Origin: an uncultured Paludibacter sp.
GTDB taxonomy: Bacteria; Bacteroidota; Bacteroidia; Bacteroidales; Paludibacteraceae
NCBI GenBank assembly: GCA_937897985.1
Contig: CALCBD010000067.1
Coordinates: 1-10,552 of the forward strand
DNA length: 10,552 nt
Direction of reading: 5' to 3'
The notes below the pieces were generated by a model that was not told the origin of the DNA, searched no databases, and saw only the letters and a list, made by a program, of their open reading frames with translations. The position numbers were made by a program, and so were the translations under genes. Shown here piece after piece: positions 1-6,516 of this stretch. Position 1 is the stretch's first letter. Every line of letters begins with the position of its first letter.

Positions 1-375
1 TTCCCGGTAACTCTGTTTTCGAGCAGCTTTTTATTGATGCTAACCGCACTTGATTGCACACCTGAAAAGTATCAGTTCACTTTCTTTTTGACAGCTTGTC
101 CGATTGTTTTCACGGCTTTTGCAGCGAATTATAAGGACGGTGGAGTGACTACTCAGGTTCACATGACAACAGCGAAATTAGGAGGGTTATTCTCGTTTGT
201 GTGGGCGGTGCTTATGGCTTATTCGTATGGTTGGTGGCTGATTGTTCCTGTAATCGTTTTGGGAGCTATATTCTACCTGCTAAATAGGAAATATCATAAG
301 CCAGTACTTTTTCTCGAATACTGGGCATTCAGCTATCCGTATGCAATCCTATTTTTAGTGATAAATTCAAATTAA
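1..375 (+). CDS. Partial small multi-spanning membrane protein, prophage, function unknown
   Basis: The reading frame is open to the left edge of the window, so the gene may begin outside it. An ATG at 37 (or TTG at 34) is a possible internal start giving about 112 residues. Counting from the ATG, hydrophobic segments fall at about residues 14-30, 45-60, 63-82 and 90-108, with short charged connectors such as NRKYHKP. No catalytic motif is visible and I do not recognise the family. It sits 21 bases before a small coiled-coil membrane protein and on the same strand as the lysis genes, so a role in the prophage late operon is inferred from position only. Confidence 0.6.
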   Translation, partial: FPVTLFSSSFLLMLTALDCTPEKYQFTFFLTACPIVFTAFAANYKDGGVTTQVHMTTAKLGGLFSFVWAVLMAYSYGWWLIVPVIVLGAIFYLLNRKYHKPVLFLEYWAFSYPYAILFLVINSN

Positions 376-396
376 TAACTCTTTAAAATATAAATT

Positions 397-663
397 ATGG
401 CCACTCCATTATCGGCAGAAACAAAAATAGGTCTTACATTCTCTCAAATAGTTTCATTAATTGTTACTGTAGCAATTGTAATAGGATTTTACTATTCATT
501 AAATCTTAGAATTACTCAACTCGAACAAAAAGACAGCGAACGAGGTCGGGAAATACAAAGCATTAATGCAAATTTTGAAAGATTGCAAAATGAAAATAGA
601 CAAGACCACAATAAGTTAAATGATAAAATGGATATGCTTATTATGAAACTATCAAAAAATTAA
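397..663 (+). CDS. Small membrane-anchored coiled-coil protein, possible lysis accessory
   Basis: This 88-residue protein has one membrane segment at about residues 15-34. A highly polar heptad-like helix follows to the end, rich in E, Q, N, R and K (it includes RITQLEQKDSERGREIQS), with repeated hydrophobic positions suggesting a coiled coil. The layout resembles small phage lysis accessory proteins of the haemolysin XhlA type, but with the membrane segment at the N-terminus instead of the C-terminus, so homology is not claimed. The stop codon is 4 bases before the holin-like ATG, which points to co-transcription and translational coupling with the lysis cassette. A minor structural role in the virion cannot be excluded. 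Confidence 0.6.
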   Translation: MATPLSAETKIGLTFSQIVSLIVTVAIVIGFYYSLNLRITQLEQKDSERGREIQSINANFERLQNENRQDHNKLNDKMDMLIMKLSKN

Positions 664-667
664 AACA

Positions 668-976
668 ATGGAAACAATAACTAAAATAATAGACGCTTTA
701 ATAAGCAATATCGACTTCGCGTATATGCTTGCAGTCAATGTTTTGACGTTTTTGCTTATCAAAATTATTGACGAAGTAAACGGACAAAAAAAAGTAGGAA
801 AATGGCTTAAACGTGCGGTTGCTGCCGTTGCAGGGCTTGTAATTGCACTCCCGTTGATATTTATTGCTGATGCAAAAATTCCTGTAATGCTGTATTCATT
901 TATTCTTTCATTCGTAAGTTGGGATGTCATTTTCAAAAAAATTGTCAAACTACTGAAATTAGACTATAAGAAATGA
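668..976 (+). CDS. Putative holin
   Basis: This 102-residue protein has three predicted membrane segments at about residues 17-34, 49-66 and 71-88. The linker after the first segment is basic (NGQKKVGKWLKR) and the C-terminus is strongly basic (KKIVKLLKLDYKK). Small size, two or three membrane helices, a charged C-terminal tail and a position directly before an endolysin are the standard marks of a phage holin, which permeabilises the inner membrane to release or activate the endolysin. Holins are too divergent to assign a family by eye. The stop codon overlaps the endolysin start in an ATGA at 973-976, so translation of the two is probably coupled. Confidence 0.7.
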   Translation: METITKIIDALISNIDFAYMLAVNVLTFLLIKIIDEVNGQKKVGKWLKRAVAAVAGLVIALPLIFIADAKIPVMLYSFILSFVSWDVIFKKIVKLLKLDYKK

Positions 977-1428
977 GCAAGATAGATACCCTACACCCAC
1001 TTATCAGGGAAGAGGTTCGGACATTAGTCGAAAAAATTAACCGTGAAATTCTCACGTCAAACGTGAAAATGATAGTAACGTGCGGACTAAGAACATTTGA
1101 GGAACAATTCAAACTATATGCTCAACGCCCAAAAGTAACGAACGCAAAAGCCGGACAATCAATCCATAATTATGGTTTAGCTTTCGATTTTTGTTTAGTT
1201 GATGGCGGAAAAACAATTTGGGACACAGCAAAAGATTTTGATGGTGATAAACACCCGGACTGGATGGAAGTAGTAAAAGTGTTTAAGGACGCCGGTTATA
1301 CATGGGGAGGTGATTTCCGAAGTATATACGATGCACCACACTTTGAAAAAACATTTGGTCACACATGGCAACAATTACTGGAGATTAAGAAAGCAGGTAA
1401 AACAACTAATGGATATGTAAACTTATGA
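973..1428 (+). CDS. Endolysin, M15-family peptidoglycan L-alanyl-D-glutamate-type peptidase
   Basis: The 151-residue protein is a complete single-domain M15 zinc peptidase of the VanY/CwlK/phage T5 endolysin kind. The first zinc motif is SIHNYGLAFD, residues 63-72, giving ligands H65 and D72. The second is the DAPHFE box at 120-125, giving catalytic acid D120 and ligand H123, preceded by the family hallmark WGGDF at 111-115. The upstream TCGLRTFEEQ stretch (36-45) is also typical of the family. It is expected to cut the peptide stem of peptidoglycan at lysis. No signal peptide is seen, so export would depend on the holin just upstream. The gene overlaps both neighbours by 4 bases (ATGA at 973 and at 1425), giving a compact lysis cassette. 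Confidence 0.92.
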   Translation: MSKIDTLHPLIREEVRTLVEKINREILTSNVKMIVTCGLRTFEEQFKLYAQRPKVTNAKAGQSIHNYGLAFDFCLVDGGKTIWDTAKDFDGDKHPDWMEVVKVFKDAGYTWGGDFRSIYDAPHFEKTFGHTWQQLLEIKKAGKTTNGYVNL

Positions 1429-2063
1429 AAGACTTCATTAAAAAGTATTCGATAATTCTTATTGTGGCCGGAATAGGATTACTATTTATCGGGATTGATG
1501 TTATCGGAAATTTAACAGACAGACACCAATCAGCACAAGTTGAACAAATAGTTACCAATAATAACCGGCAGCTTTTAATCGATTCAATGCGGCAAGTAGC
1601 AAGCGTTGAACTGATCAAACAAAAAGATGAACTAATCAAACAGTCCGAAACTAAAATTCAGACACAAAAGTTAATTTCCGAACGCTTGGCAAAAGCGGTA
1701 AAAATATGGAAAACAAAAACCGATAGCCTGTTAGCCGCCTATCATTCCGACCCAACAATTGACCGGTGCGATTCAGTGGTAGAAGCACAAGGTAATGTAA
1801 TCAAAGAACAGGATAGTGTTATTGAAAGCATAGGACAGGAAGCAGAAGAATACAGCCGACAAGTTCATTTACTTAAACAGAAAGTAGTTTTATTAGACAG
1901 CACTGTAATTCAACAGAAACGCACGGTTCAATCATTATCGCTTAACCTTGACAATACCCGTATTTTGTACGAAAAGCTGTCAGAACGAAGGAAAATAGGT
2001 AATGCGATAAGAAACACACTGATATTATTGGAAACAGTTTATATTATTATAAAAGTAAATTAA
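1425..2063 (+). CDS. Spanin-like membrane-anchored coiled-coil protein
   Basis: The 212-residue protein has an N-terminal membrane anchor at about residues 10-30, preceded by a short basic stretch (MKDFIKKYS), then about 150 residues of polar, Q/E/K-rich sequence with coiled-coil character. A short hydrophobic segment closes the protein (about 193-210, including LILLETVYIII). An anchored periplasmic coiled coil directly after the endolysin is the classic arrangement of an Rz-type inner-membrane spanin, which helps disrupt the outer membrane in Gram-negative hosts. The C-terminal hydrophobic segment is unusual for Rz and might let a single protein span both membranes. No separate lipoprotein o-spanin was found. 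A coiled-coil tail or structural role is the main alternative. Confidence 0.6.
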   Translation: MKDFIKKYSIILIVAGIGLLFIGIDVIGNLTDRHQSAQVEQIVTNNNRQLLIDSMRQVASVELIKQKDELIKQSETKIQTQKLISERLAKAVKIWKTKTDSLLAAYHSDPTIDRCDSVVEAQGNVIKEQDSVIESIGQEAEEYSRQVHLLKQKVVLLDSTVIQQKRTVQSLSLNLDNTRILYEKLSERRKIGNAIRNTLILLETVYIIIKVN

Positions 2064-2114
2064 TTACAATTTTTTTTACAATTCTTTCATAATACTTTTA
2101 AGGTTAAAGAAGAT

Positions 2115-2150
2115 AGCCGTTCGGAGCTGTGAAGTTGTGAACGGTTTTTT
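2115..2150 (+). terminator. Rho-independent terminator after the lysis cassette
   Basis: The arms AGCCGTTC (2115-2122) and GAACGGTT (2139-2146) form an 8-pair stem with one G-T pair around a 16-base loop. A run of six T (2145-2150) follows, partly within the stem base. It lies in the 95-base gap between the spanin-like gene and the terminase, so it probably ends or attenuates late transcription between them. The stem is modest. Confidence 0.6.
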
Positions 2151-2158
2151 ATTAGAAA

Positions 2159-4258
2159 ATGAATATTGAACAGATAATAATAGAAAACGCTAAGCGAATC
2201 GCAGCAAAGAAGCAGGATTATGATCCCATATCCGGCCTGAATTGTTGCGGCGAAAGGTTTGTATTAACTGTTAAGGACCGGGAACCACGCACATTCTATT
2301 TACCTATAGAGATGCAACATCACCCGGCAATACTATTACTGAAGAAACATGAGAGCGTAGCCGGAGCATGTCGCGATGTTTTCGGGAAACGAGAAAAGAT
2401 AACCGACATACAAATTGATTATTTTTGGTTGAAAGTATGCGAGGAACGATACAAGTACGATTTTGAATTTTTTGCTGTAGCCAATGAAACCATTATCGAC
2501 AAACTATCAGCACAGCCCATAAAATTTATACTTAATCCACCACAGCGCATGGCGTTGGCCGAGTTTGAAGAAGACAGACACGCAGGACGTCAGATATTAG
2601 CCCAAATCCTCAAAGCAAAGCAAATGGGATTCAGTACATTGGTAGAAATGTACATGAAATGGATTCAGATAATACATAAAATAAACTGGAACAGTGTAAT
2701 CTGTGCACACGACCTGACTGCAGCGCGTAATATACGAAGCATGTACGGGGATTCCGTCAAAGAAATGCCACCCATCGACGGCGAAAAAATAACCCTCGAC
2801 AGTTTCGAAAGCACACAAAACATAAAGCTCATAACCAAAACAGGTTGTAGAATAACAGTAGGAACAGCACTAAAACCAGAGAGCATTCGAAGCCAGAACA
2901 TTAAAATGGTGCATTTTAGTGAGATGGCCTTTTACCCACACACTGACAACAATAATCCTGAATTGGTAGAAGCAAGTGTAATTTCGTCGCTCACCGACGG
3001 ACCATACACCATGATTATACGTGAAAGCACTGCCAATGGTGTAGGCGATTACTTCCACGAACAATGGCTGAAAGCCAAAAAGCAGGAAACAGCATTCAAA
3101 GCCATATTTGCGCCATGGTTTATGATGCCGATTTACGAAATACCAATAGTAGGAAAATACTATCAGTACAACGGTCGCGAACGCAAAGGCACAGTAAACG
3201 ATTTTATAGCAACGCTTACTGAGTATGAAATGAATTTGTTTCTAAACCACAAATTATGTACACTCGAGAACCTTAACTGGCGACGCATGAAAGCTGCGAC
3301 AATGCCAAGCGAAAGTAAAATGAAACAAGAGTATCCGAGCGACGATATTGAAGCATTTCAGGATTCAGGAAGTCCGGTATTCAGAAGCGAAGATATAGAA
3401 GCACTGCGCCCCGAATGTTGCCCGCCTGAATTTGTTGGTACACTATCCAGCAAATGTTCTCCGGAGTTAGCAGTATTGCATCCAAACCGAAGAAGTGAAA
3501 TTTTAAAGAATATCCACTTCGTACAGGATACCGAAGCAACTGATGTCGCTATAAACGGAGATTCAAAGTTGCGGTTGAAAAAACTAATGAACAAAATACA
3601 AGTTTGGAGTTTCCCCGACACAAGTTTAAAAATTTCCAACAGGTATTTAGTTATTTTCGATCCACAAAAAGGTACAAGCGAAGGAGCCGACTATGGTGTA
3701 ATAAAAGTTATAGACAGATATTGGATGTTGCACGGAGAAAATCCAGAAGTAGTAGCATTATTTTACGGCCACATTGACAAAGATATAACCATTTGGATAG
3801 CCGCGCAAATAGCCAAATGGTACAACGATGCATTACTGGTTGTAGAAAGCAATACGTATGACACAGACAACAAAGAAGACGATAGCGAATTTATATTCGA
3901 TATACTCAAAGAACATTACAACAATCTGTACAGCCGCACAAGTGCTGAAAAAATACGCGAAGGCGCACCAATAAAATACGGTTGGAACACCAACAAAAAA
4001 ACCAAGCCGATGATAATTGCATTTTTCAAAGGAATAATTCGCGAAAAAGGCTATGTAGAACGCGACGAAGAAACGCTTAATGAAGCACGCACGTTTGAAG
4101 AAAAACCGGACGGAACCACCGGAGCAAAAGCAAAAAATCATGATGACCGAATAATGGCCACCATGATAGGAATATACGTATGTTACGAAGAAATGCCACT
4201 ACCAGCCAAAATAAAGCAAACCGCACCGATAGAAAATAGTAGTAGTATAGCGTGGTAA
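2159..4258 (+). CDS. terL: Phage terminase large subunit (ATPase and nuclease)
   Basis: This is the 699-residue DNA-packaging motor protein. It has the two domains of large terminases in order. The ATPase domain has a Walker A-like motif KAKQMGFST at residues 152-160 (the variant with few glycines used by many large terminases) and a Walker B with catalytic Glu at MVHFSE (E255). The coupling motif region follows (ESTANGVGDYF). The RNase H-fold nuclease has acidic residues in the usual spacing: D501 in VIFDPQKGTSEGADYG, E563 in LVVESNTYD, and D662/D663 in NHDDRIMA. All key residues are present, so it looks functional. It is longer than most large terminases, with about 130 extra residues before the ATPase core. 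It is convergent with the integrase gene, 11 bases apart. No small terminase or portal gene is visible in the window. Confidence 0.93.
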   Translation: MNIEQIIIENAKRIAAKKQDYDPISGLNCCGERFVLTVKDREPRTFYLPIEMQHHPAILLLKKHESVAGACRDVFGKREKITDIQIDYFWLKVCEERYKYDFEFFAVANETIIDKLSAQPIKFILNPPQRMALAEFEEDRHAGRQILAQILKAKQMGFSTLVEMYMKWIQIIHKINWNSVICAHDLTAARNIRSMYGDSVKEMPPIDGEKITLDSFESTQNIKLITKTGCRITVGTALKPESIRSQNIKMVHFSEMAFYPHTDNNNPELVEASVISSLTDGPYTMIIRESTANGVGDYFHEQWLKAKKQETAFKAIFAPWFMMPIYEIPIVGKYYQYNGRERKGTVNDFIATLTEYEMNLFLNHKLCTLENLNWRRMKAATMPSESKMKQEYPSDDIEAFQDSGSPVFRSEDIEALRPECCPPEFVGTLSSKCSPELAVLHPNRRSEILKNIHFVQDTEATDVAINGDSKLRLKKLMNKIQVWSFPDTSLKISNRYLVIFDPQKGTSEGADYGVIKVIDRYWMLHGENPEVVALFYGHIDKDITIWIAAQIAKWYNDALLVVESNTYDTDNKEDDSEFIFDILKEHYNNLYSRTSAEKIREGAPIKYGWNTNKKTKPMIIAFFKGIIREKGYVERDEETLNEARTFEEKPDGTTGAKAKNHDDRIMATMIGIYVCYEEMPLPAKIKQTAPIENSSSIAW

Positions 4259-4269
4259 ATTAGTTGATT

Positions 4270-5451
4270 CTAAATCTTAAGCACATAATCAATAACTCGA
4301 CGGTTAGCTTCTGTAACTTTTTTCATGTTTCGGGCAATGTATATAGCTGACATACCTTTCAGTTTATGCCCCATTGCCATATCAATTACAGGATCAGGCA
4401 CATCAAGTTCGGCCGCATAAGTAGCCCATGAGTGGCGGGCCCAGTAAATTGAAATATATGCAAATTCTTGTTTTAATGCACGATTCAGACGACGGCGAAA
4501 ATCTTCATAATTCCCGTATGTTTCCATAATACTAAGCAGAAGTTTGTCACCTTTATAGCGGTCCATAATTTCGCGCGCTTCAGGTTCAAGTTTCACCCGG
4601 ATAGGAACATTTGTTTTTCCGCGAACAATAGACACTTCACCACCAATAATATCAGATTTGCGCATGTAGAGCAAATCTTTTATATTCATTCCACAAAGGT
4701 AAAACGACAACATAAATATATCGCGATAACGCTGTATGTGTGTTTTTTCATTACAATCCATATTCATCAACGTCCTAAAATCATCAATGGGCATATTCAG
4801 ATGTTTAGTATCCGCTTTTTTAATTTTAAATCGTCTGAAAGGATATTTATCCAGGCTAACCAAACCACGATCAATAGCATCGTTCCATATTACCCGAATA
4901 GCCCGCATATAAAATGCCCTTCCATTCACATTCATGCCTGAGCGTTCACAAAATGTGTCAAAATCTTTCAACCAGGCAATAGTAATATCGTCAATAAATA
5001 AATGTTCCGTATTGCAGAACGTTGATACCTTTTTAAGCATTCCTCGATATTGCTCCGCCGATTTTACGCCATACTTAGCAGCATGATTTTCCACGTATGT
5101 TTTAAAATGCAACTTCATACGTTCGTCCCGGTTCAGGTTCTCATAACCATCCTCACCCTCCTCAATAAATCGCTTAATGTCAGTTCCGGATTTAAACTTT
5201 GTTTTAATAAGCCCCCGAAATTGCAAATCTTCAAGAACATTTTGCGTATATTCCAGTTTATTAGCAATAACGTTATTATACACAGACGCTTTGGGAATTC
5301 CAATAACCTTACCGAGATGAAAATTCTCTTTAGGAACATCAATACCGGTATTTACATAATAAGCCTGTCCGTCAAAATTAAATCGAATTTTGACAGAGAA
5401 TTTGCCGTTAGCTTTAGGCCTTCGCGTTTCGAGAACGACCGATATTTTCAT
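4270..5451 (-). CDS. int: Prophage tyrosine integrase, Bacteroidetes type
   Basis: The preferred start is the ATG at 5451 (protein begins MKISVVLETRRPKANGKFSV), giving 393 residues. The frame is open further upstream, but that stretch is the repeat-filled promoter region. The order is an arm-binding-like N-terminal domain (about 1-100), a SAM-like core-binding domain (about 110-210) and the catalytic domain (about 215-393). Visible catalytic residues are K279, R339 in IYWARHSWAT, H362 in MGHKL and nucleophile Y371 in AIYIARN. The first catalytic Arg is replaced by Asn (N256 in YLCGMNIKDL) and the His of the HxxR box is Tyr (Y336). Loss of the first Arg is known in Bacteroides recombinases such as IntDOT. 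The gene lies at the 3' end of the tRNA at 5647-5721, its likely integration target. Confidence 0.9.
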   Translation of the reverse strand: MKISVVLETRRPKANGKFSVKIRFNFDGQAYYVNTGIDVPKENFHLGKVIGIPKASVYNNVIANKLEYTQNVLEDLQFRGLIKTKFKSGTDIKRFIEEGEDGYENLNRDERMKLHFKTYVENHAAKYGVKSAEQYRGMLKKVSTFCNTEHLFIDDITIAWLKDFDTFCERSGMNVNGRAFYMRAIRVIWNDAIDRGLVSLDKYPFRRFKIKKADTKHLNMPIDDFRTLMNMDCNEKTHIQRYRDIFMLSFYLCGMNIKDLLYMRKSDIIGGEVSIVRGKTNVPIRVKLEPEAREIMDRYKGDKLLLSIMETYGNYEDFRRRLNRALKQEFAYISIYWARHSWATYAAELDVPDPVIDMAMGHKLKGMSAIYIARNMKKVTEANRRVIDYVLKI

Positions 5452-5519
5452 ACTGACAAATTCTTTTTTTTGAAAATTGTACAAACTATTTGTCGTATAT
5501 TGTCGCAAATTGTCAGTAT
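5450..5519. repeat. 10-base inverted repeat over the integrase start
   Basis: ATACTGACAA at 5450-5459 is the exact reverse complement of TTGTCAGTAT at 5510-5519. The arms are 50 bases apart. The left arm covers the proposed integrase start codon and the right arm is part of the phased TTGTC array. This geometry suits a looping or autoregulatory site for the integrase or an excisionase, but that role is inferred. Confidence 0.55.
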
Positions 5520-5554
5520 TTGCCAACTCATTTGTACAATTTTTTGTACTACAA
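5477..5554. promoter_or_regulatory. Phased TTGTC repeats and TTGTA/TACAA palindromes in the integrase leader
   Basis: TTGTC occurs at 5490, 5500 and 5510, and a TTGCC variant at 5520, with exactly 10 bases between them, one helical turn. They are flanked by two perfect TTGTACAA palindromes (5477-5484 and 5532-5539) and a third palindrome, TTGTA-C-TACAA, at 5544-5554. A further TTGTA/TACAA pair lies in the hairpin at 5590-5607. Repeats on one face of the helix next to an integrase gene are what arm-type integrase sites or a cooperative repressor operator would look like. The sequence does not say which protein binds. Confidence 0.55.
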
Positions 5555-5561
5555 TTTTTAT

Positions 5562-5569
5562 CAAACATA
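5562..5569 (-). promoter_or_regulatory. Candidate integrase promoter (Bacteroidetes -7 element)
   Basis: Reading the minus strand, TATGTTTG matches the TAnnTTTG -7 consensus. Transcription would start near 5555 and run through about 100 bases of leader that hold the phased repeats before the integrase ATG at 5451. No good TTTG -33 element is found at the expected distance (only ATTG at 5590-5587, 17 bases away). The box follows directly after the T run of the tRNA terminator. Confidence 0.4.
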
Positions 5570-5629
5570 AAAAAAGTGATTTTAAGCAATTGTAAAAAAC
5601 ATACAATCAACTGAAAATCACTCTTTTTT
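5570..5629. terminator. Bidirectional terminator downstream of the tRNA
   Basis: AGTGATTTT (5575-5583) pairs with AAAATCACT (5614-5622), a perfect 9-base stem. An inner stem of ATTGTA (5589-5594) and TACAAT (5602-5607) encloses a 7-base loop. On the minus strand the hairpin is followed by a T run (the A run at 5569-5575 on the plus strand), and on the plus strand by TTTTTT (5624-5629). The minus orientation would end the tRNA transcript and insulate it from the integrase promoter. Confidence 0.65.
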
Positions 5630-5646
5630 CCCTACATTTAATAATG

Positions 5647-5721
5647 TGGGCCCAACTGGGCTTGAACCAGTGACCCCCTGATTATGAGTCAGGTGCTACT
5701 AACCAACTGAGCTATAGGCCC
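5647..5721 (-). tRNA. tRNA with CAU anticodon (Ile2 or elongator Met)
   Basis: Read on the minus strand, this 75-base gene folds into a full cloverleaf. Acceptor GGGCCTA pairs with TGGGCCC (one G-T pair) and the discriminator is A. The anticodon arm CCTGA-CTCATAA-TCAGG has five pairs and anticodon CAT. The T arm ACTGG-TTCAAGC-CCAGT is perfect. CCA is not encoded. The D stem has only three good pairs because TTAGTAGC stands where GGTTAGAGC-type sequence is usual. CAU with loop CTCATAA fits both the lysidine-modified isoleucine tRNA and elongator methionine tRNA. C4-G69, U12-A23 and A73 are compatible with isoleucine, but I cannot decide. The 3' end faces the integrase gene, marking it as the likely prophage attachment site. 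Confidence 0.9.
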
Positions 5722-5756
5722 TCTTTATATTAATTCTAACAATTCCTTTTTTCGGG

Positions 5757-5790
5757 TAAGGTACTACTAACCAACTGAGCTGTACGCCCG
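5757..5790 (-). pseudogene. Degenerate duplicate of the tRNA 5' half
   Basis: Read on the minus strand from 5789, GGGCGTACAGCTCAGTTGGT and what follows repeats the first 34 or so bases of the intact tRNA with about four differences. It includes the same unusual TTAGTAG D-loop junction. After about position 34 the similarity stops: there is no anticodon arm, T arm or acceptor 3' strand. It lies 36 bases upstream of the intact gene, in the same predicted transcript. It is probably the relic of a tandem tRNA duplication or of an earlier insertion and excision event. Confidence 0.6.
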
Positions 5791-5809
5791 GCTATTGCTA
5801 AATTTTTTA

Positions 5810-5817
5810 TATCTTTG
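5810..5817 (+). promoter_or_regulatory. Candidate promoter -7 element for the HAD-ribF unit
   Basis: TATCTTTG matches the Bacteroidetes TAnnTTTG element and would start transcription near 5823, about 60 bases before the HAD ATG. No TTTG -33 element is seen at the expected spacing, where the tRNA 5' fragment lies. Confidence 0.4.
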
Positions 5818-5828
5818 CAAAGCGATTG

Positions 5829-5858
5829 CAAAAGTAATATAATTTGCGATTCTACAAA
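5829..5858 (-). promoter_or_regulatory. Candidate tRNA promoter
   Basis: On the minus strand TTTG (5858-5855) is followed after 18 bases by TACTTTTG (5836-5829), close to the Bacteroidetes consensus of TTTG and TAnnTTTG with 19-21 bases between. Transcription would start near 5822 and pass through the tRNA fragment before the intact tRNA. It overlaps head-on with the plus-strand motif at 5810-5817. Confidence 0.45.
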
Positions 5859-5885
5859 AATTTTGATACGAATTTTTTATAATAA

Positions 5886-6512
5886 ATGAAACAATTTAAT
5901 AGCGTTAAGAATTTAATTTTTGATTTTGGCGGTGTATTAATAAATCTTGATTTACCTCAATGTATTCAGAATATCAAGGATTTAGGCATACCGGATGTTG
6001 AACAGTATTTAAGCAATTTCGGACAGAAAGAATTTTTTTTAGACTATGAAAAAGGAAATATCGACACACCTACTTTCAGAAACGAAATCAGAAAATTGGC
6101 GGAAAAACCAATAGAAGATTCACAGATAGATGCTGCCTGGTGTTCATTTTTATGTGATATTCCACTTGAAAAACTTGAATTATTAACAAAACTACGCGAG
6201 AAATATAATCTATATCTGCTGAGTAATACCAATCCGTTGCACATTGAAGTGAGTGCTGCAGGTGAATTTGCAAAAGTCGGAAAAACTATTCATGATTTTT
6301 TTGACAAATGTTATCTTTCGTTCGAAATGAAAATGGTAAAACCGGATATTGAAATATTTAAAACCATGTTAAGTGACTCACAATTAGTTCCTGATGAGTG
6401 TCTGTTTTTGGATGATGGTCAAAAAAATATTGAAATTGCCTCGTCGTTAGGTATCCGGACTTATTTGGTAAGTCCTCATGAAAATCTTGATTTTTTGTTG
6501 AATATAAACTGA
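5886..6512 (+). CDS. HAD-superfamily phosphatase (subfamily IA, YihX-like)
   Basis: This 208-residue cytoplasmic hydrolase has all four HAD motifs in order. Motif I is LIFDFGGVLI with nucleophile D13. Motif II is LLSNTNP with S113. Motif III is VKPD with K152. Motif IV is FLDD with D176 and D177. A helical cap lies between motifs I and II, as in subfamily IA. The second Asp of motif I is Gly (DFGG), as in the YihX type, which acts on sugar phosphates such as glucose 1-phosphate. The substrate cannot be read from sequence. The stop codon is 4 bases before the ribF ATG, so the two are probably one transcript. A role in removing phosphate from a riboflavin-pathway intermediate is possible from context only. 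Confidence 0.87.
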   Translation: MKQFNSVKNLIFDFGGVLINLDLPQCIQNIKDLGIPDVEQYLSNFGQKEFFLDYEKGNIDTPTFRNEIRKLAEKPIEDSQIDAAWCSFLCDIPLEKLELLTKLREKYNLYLLSNTNPLHIEVSAAGEFAKVGKTIHDFFDKCYLSFEMKMVKPDIEIFKTMLSDSQLVPDECLFLDDGQKNIEIASSLGIRTYLVSPHENLDFLLNIN

Positions 6513-6516
6513 TACA

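Noticed and set aside
2067..2087. Direct repeat TTACAATT twice, after the spanin-like gene, resembling half of the TTGTA sites at the integrase.
   Set aside because: Low-complexity AT sequence with only two copies and no palindrome; likely chance.
5050..5595. A 181-codon frame on the plus strand opposite the integrase gene.
   Set aside because: It is antisense to a well-supported integrase and its promoter region, and its translation has no domain-like features.
5452..5610. N-terminal extension of the integrase to an upstream start at 5610.
   Set aside because: The extension is encoded by the repeat and terminator region, crosses a likely promoter, and lacks family similarity. Typical integrases of this type begin at the MKISVV-like segment.
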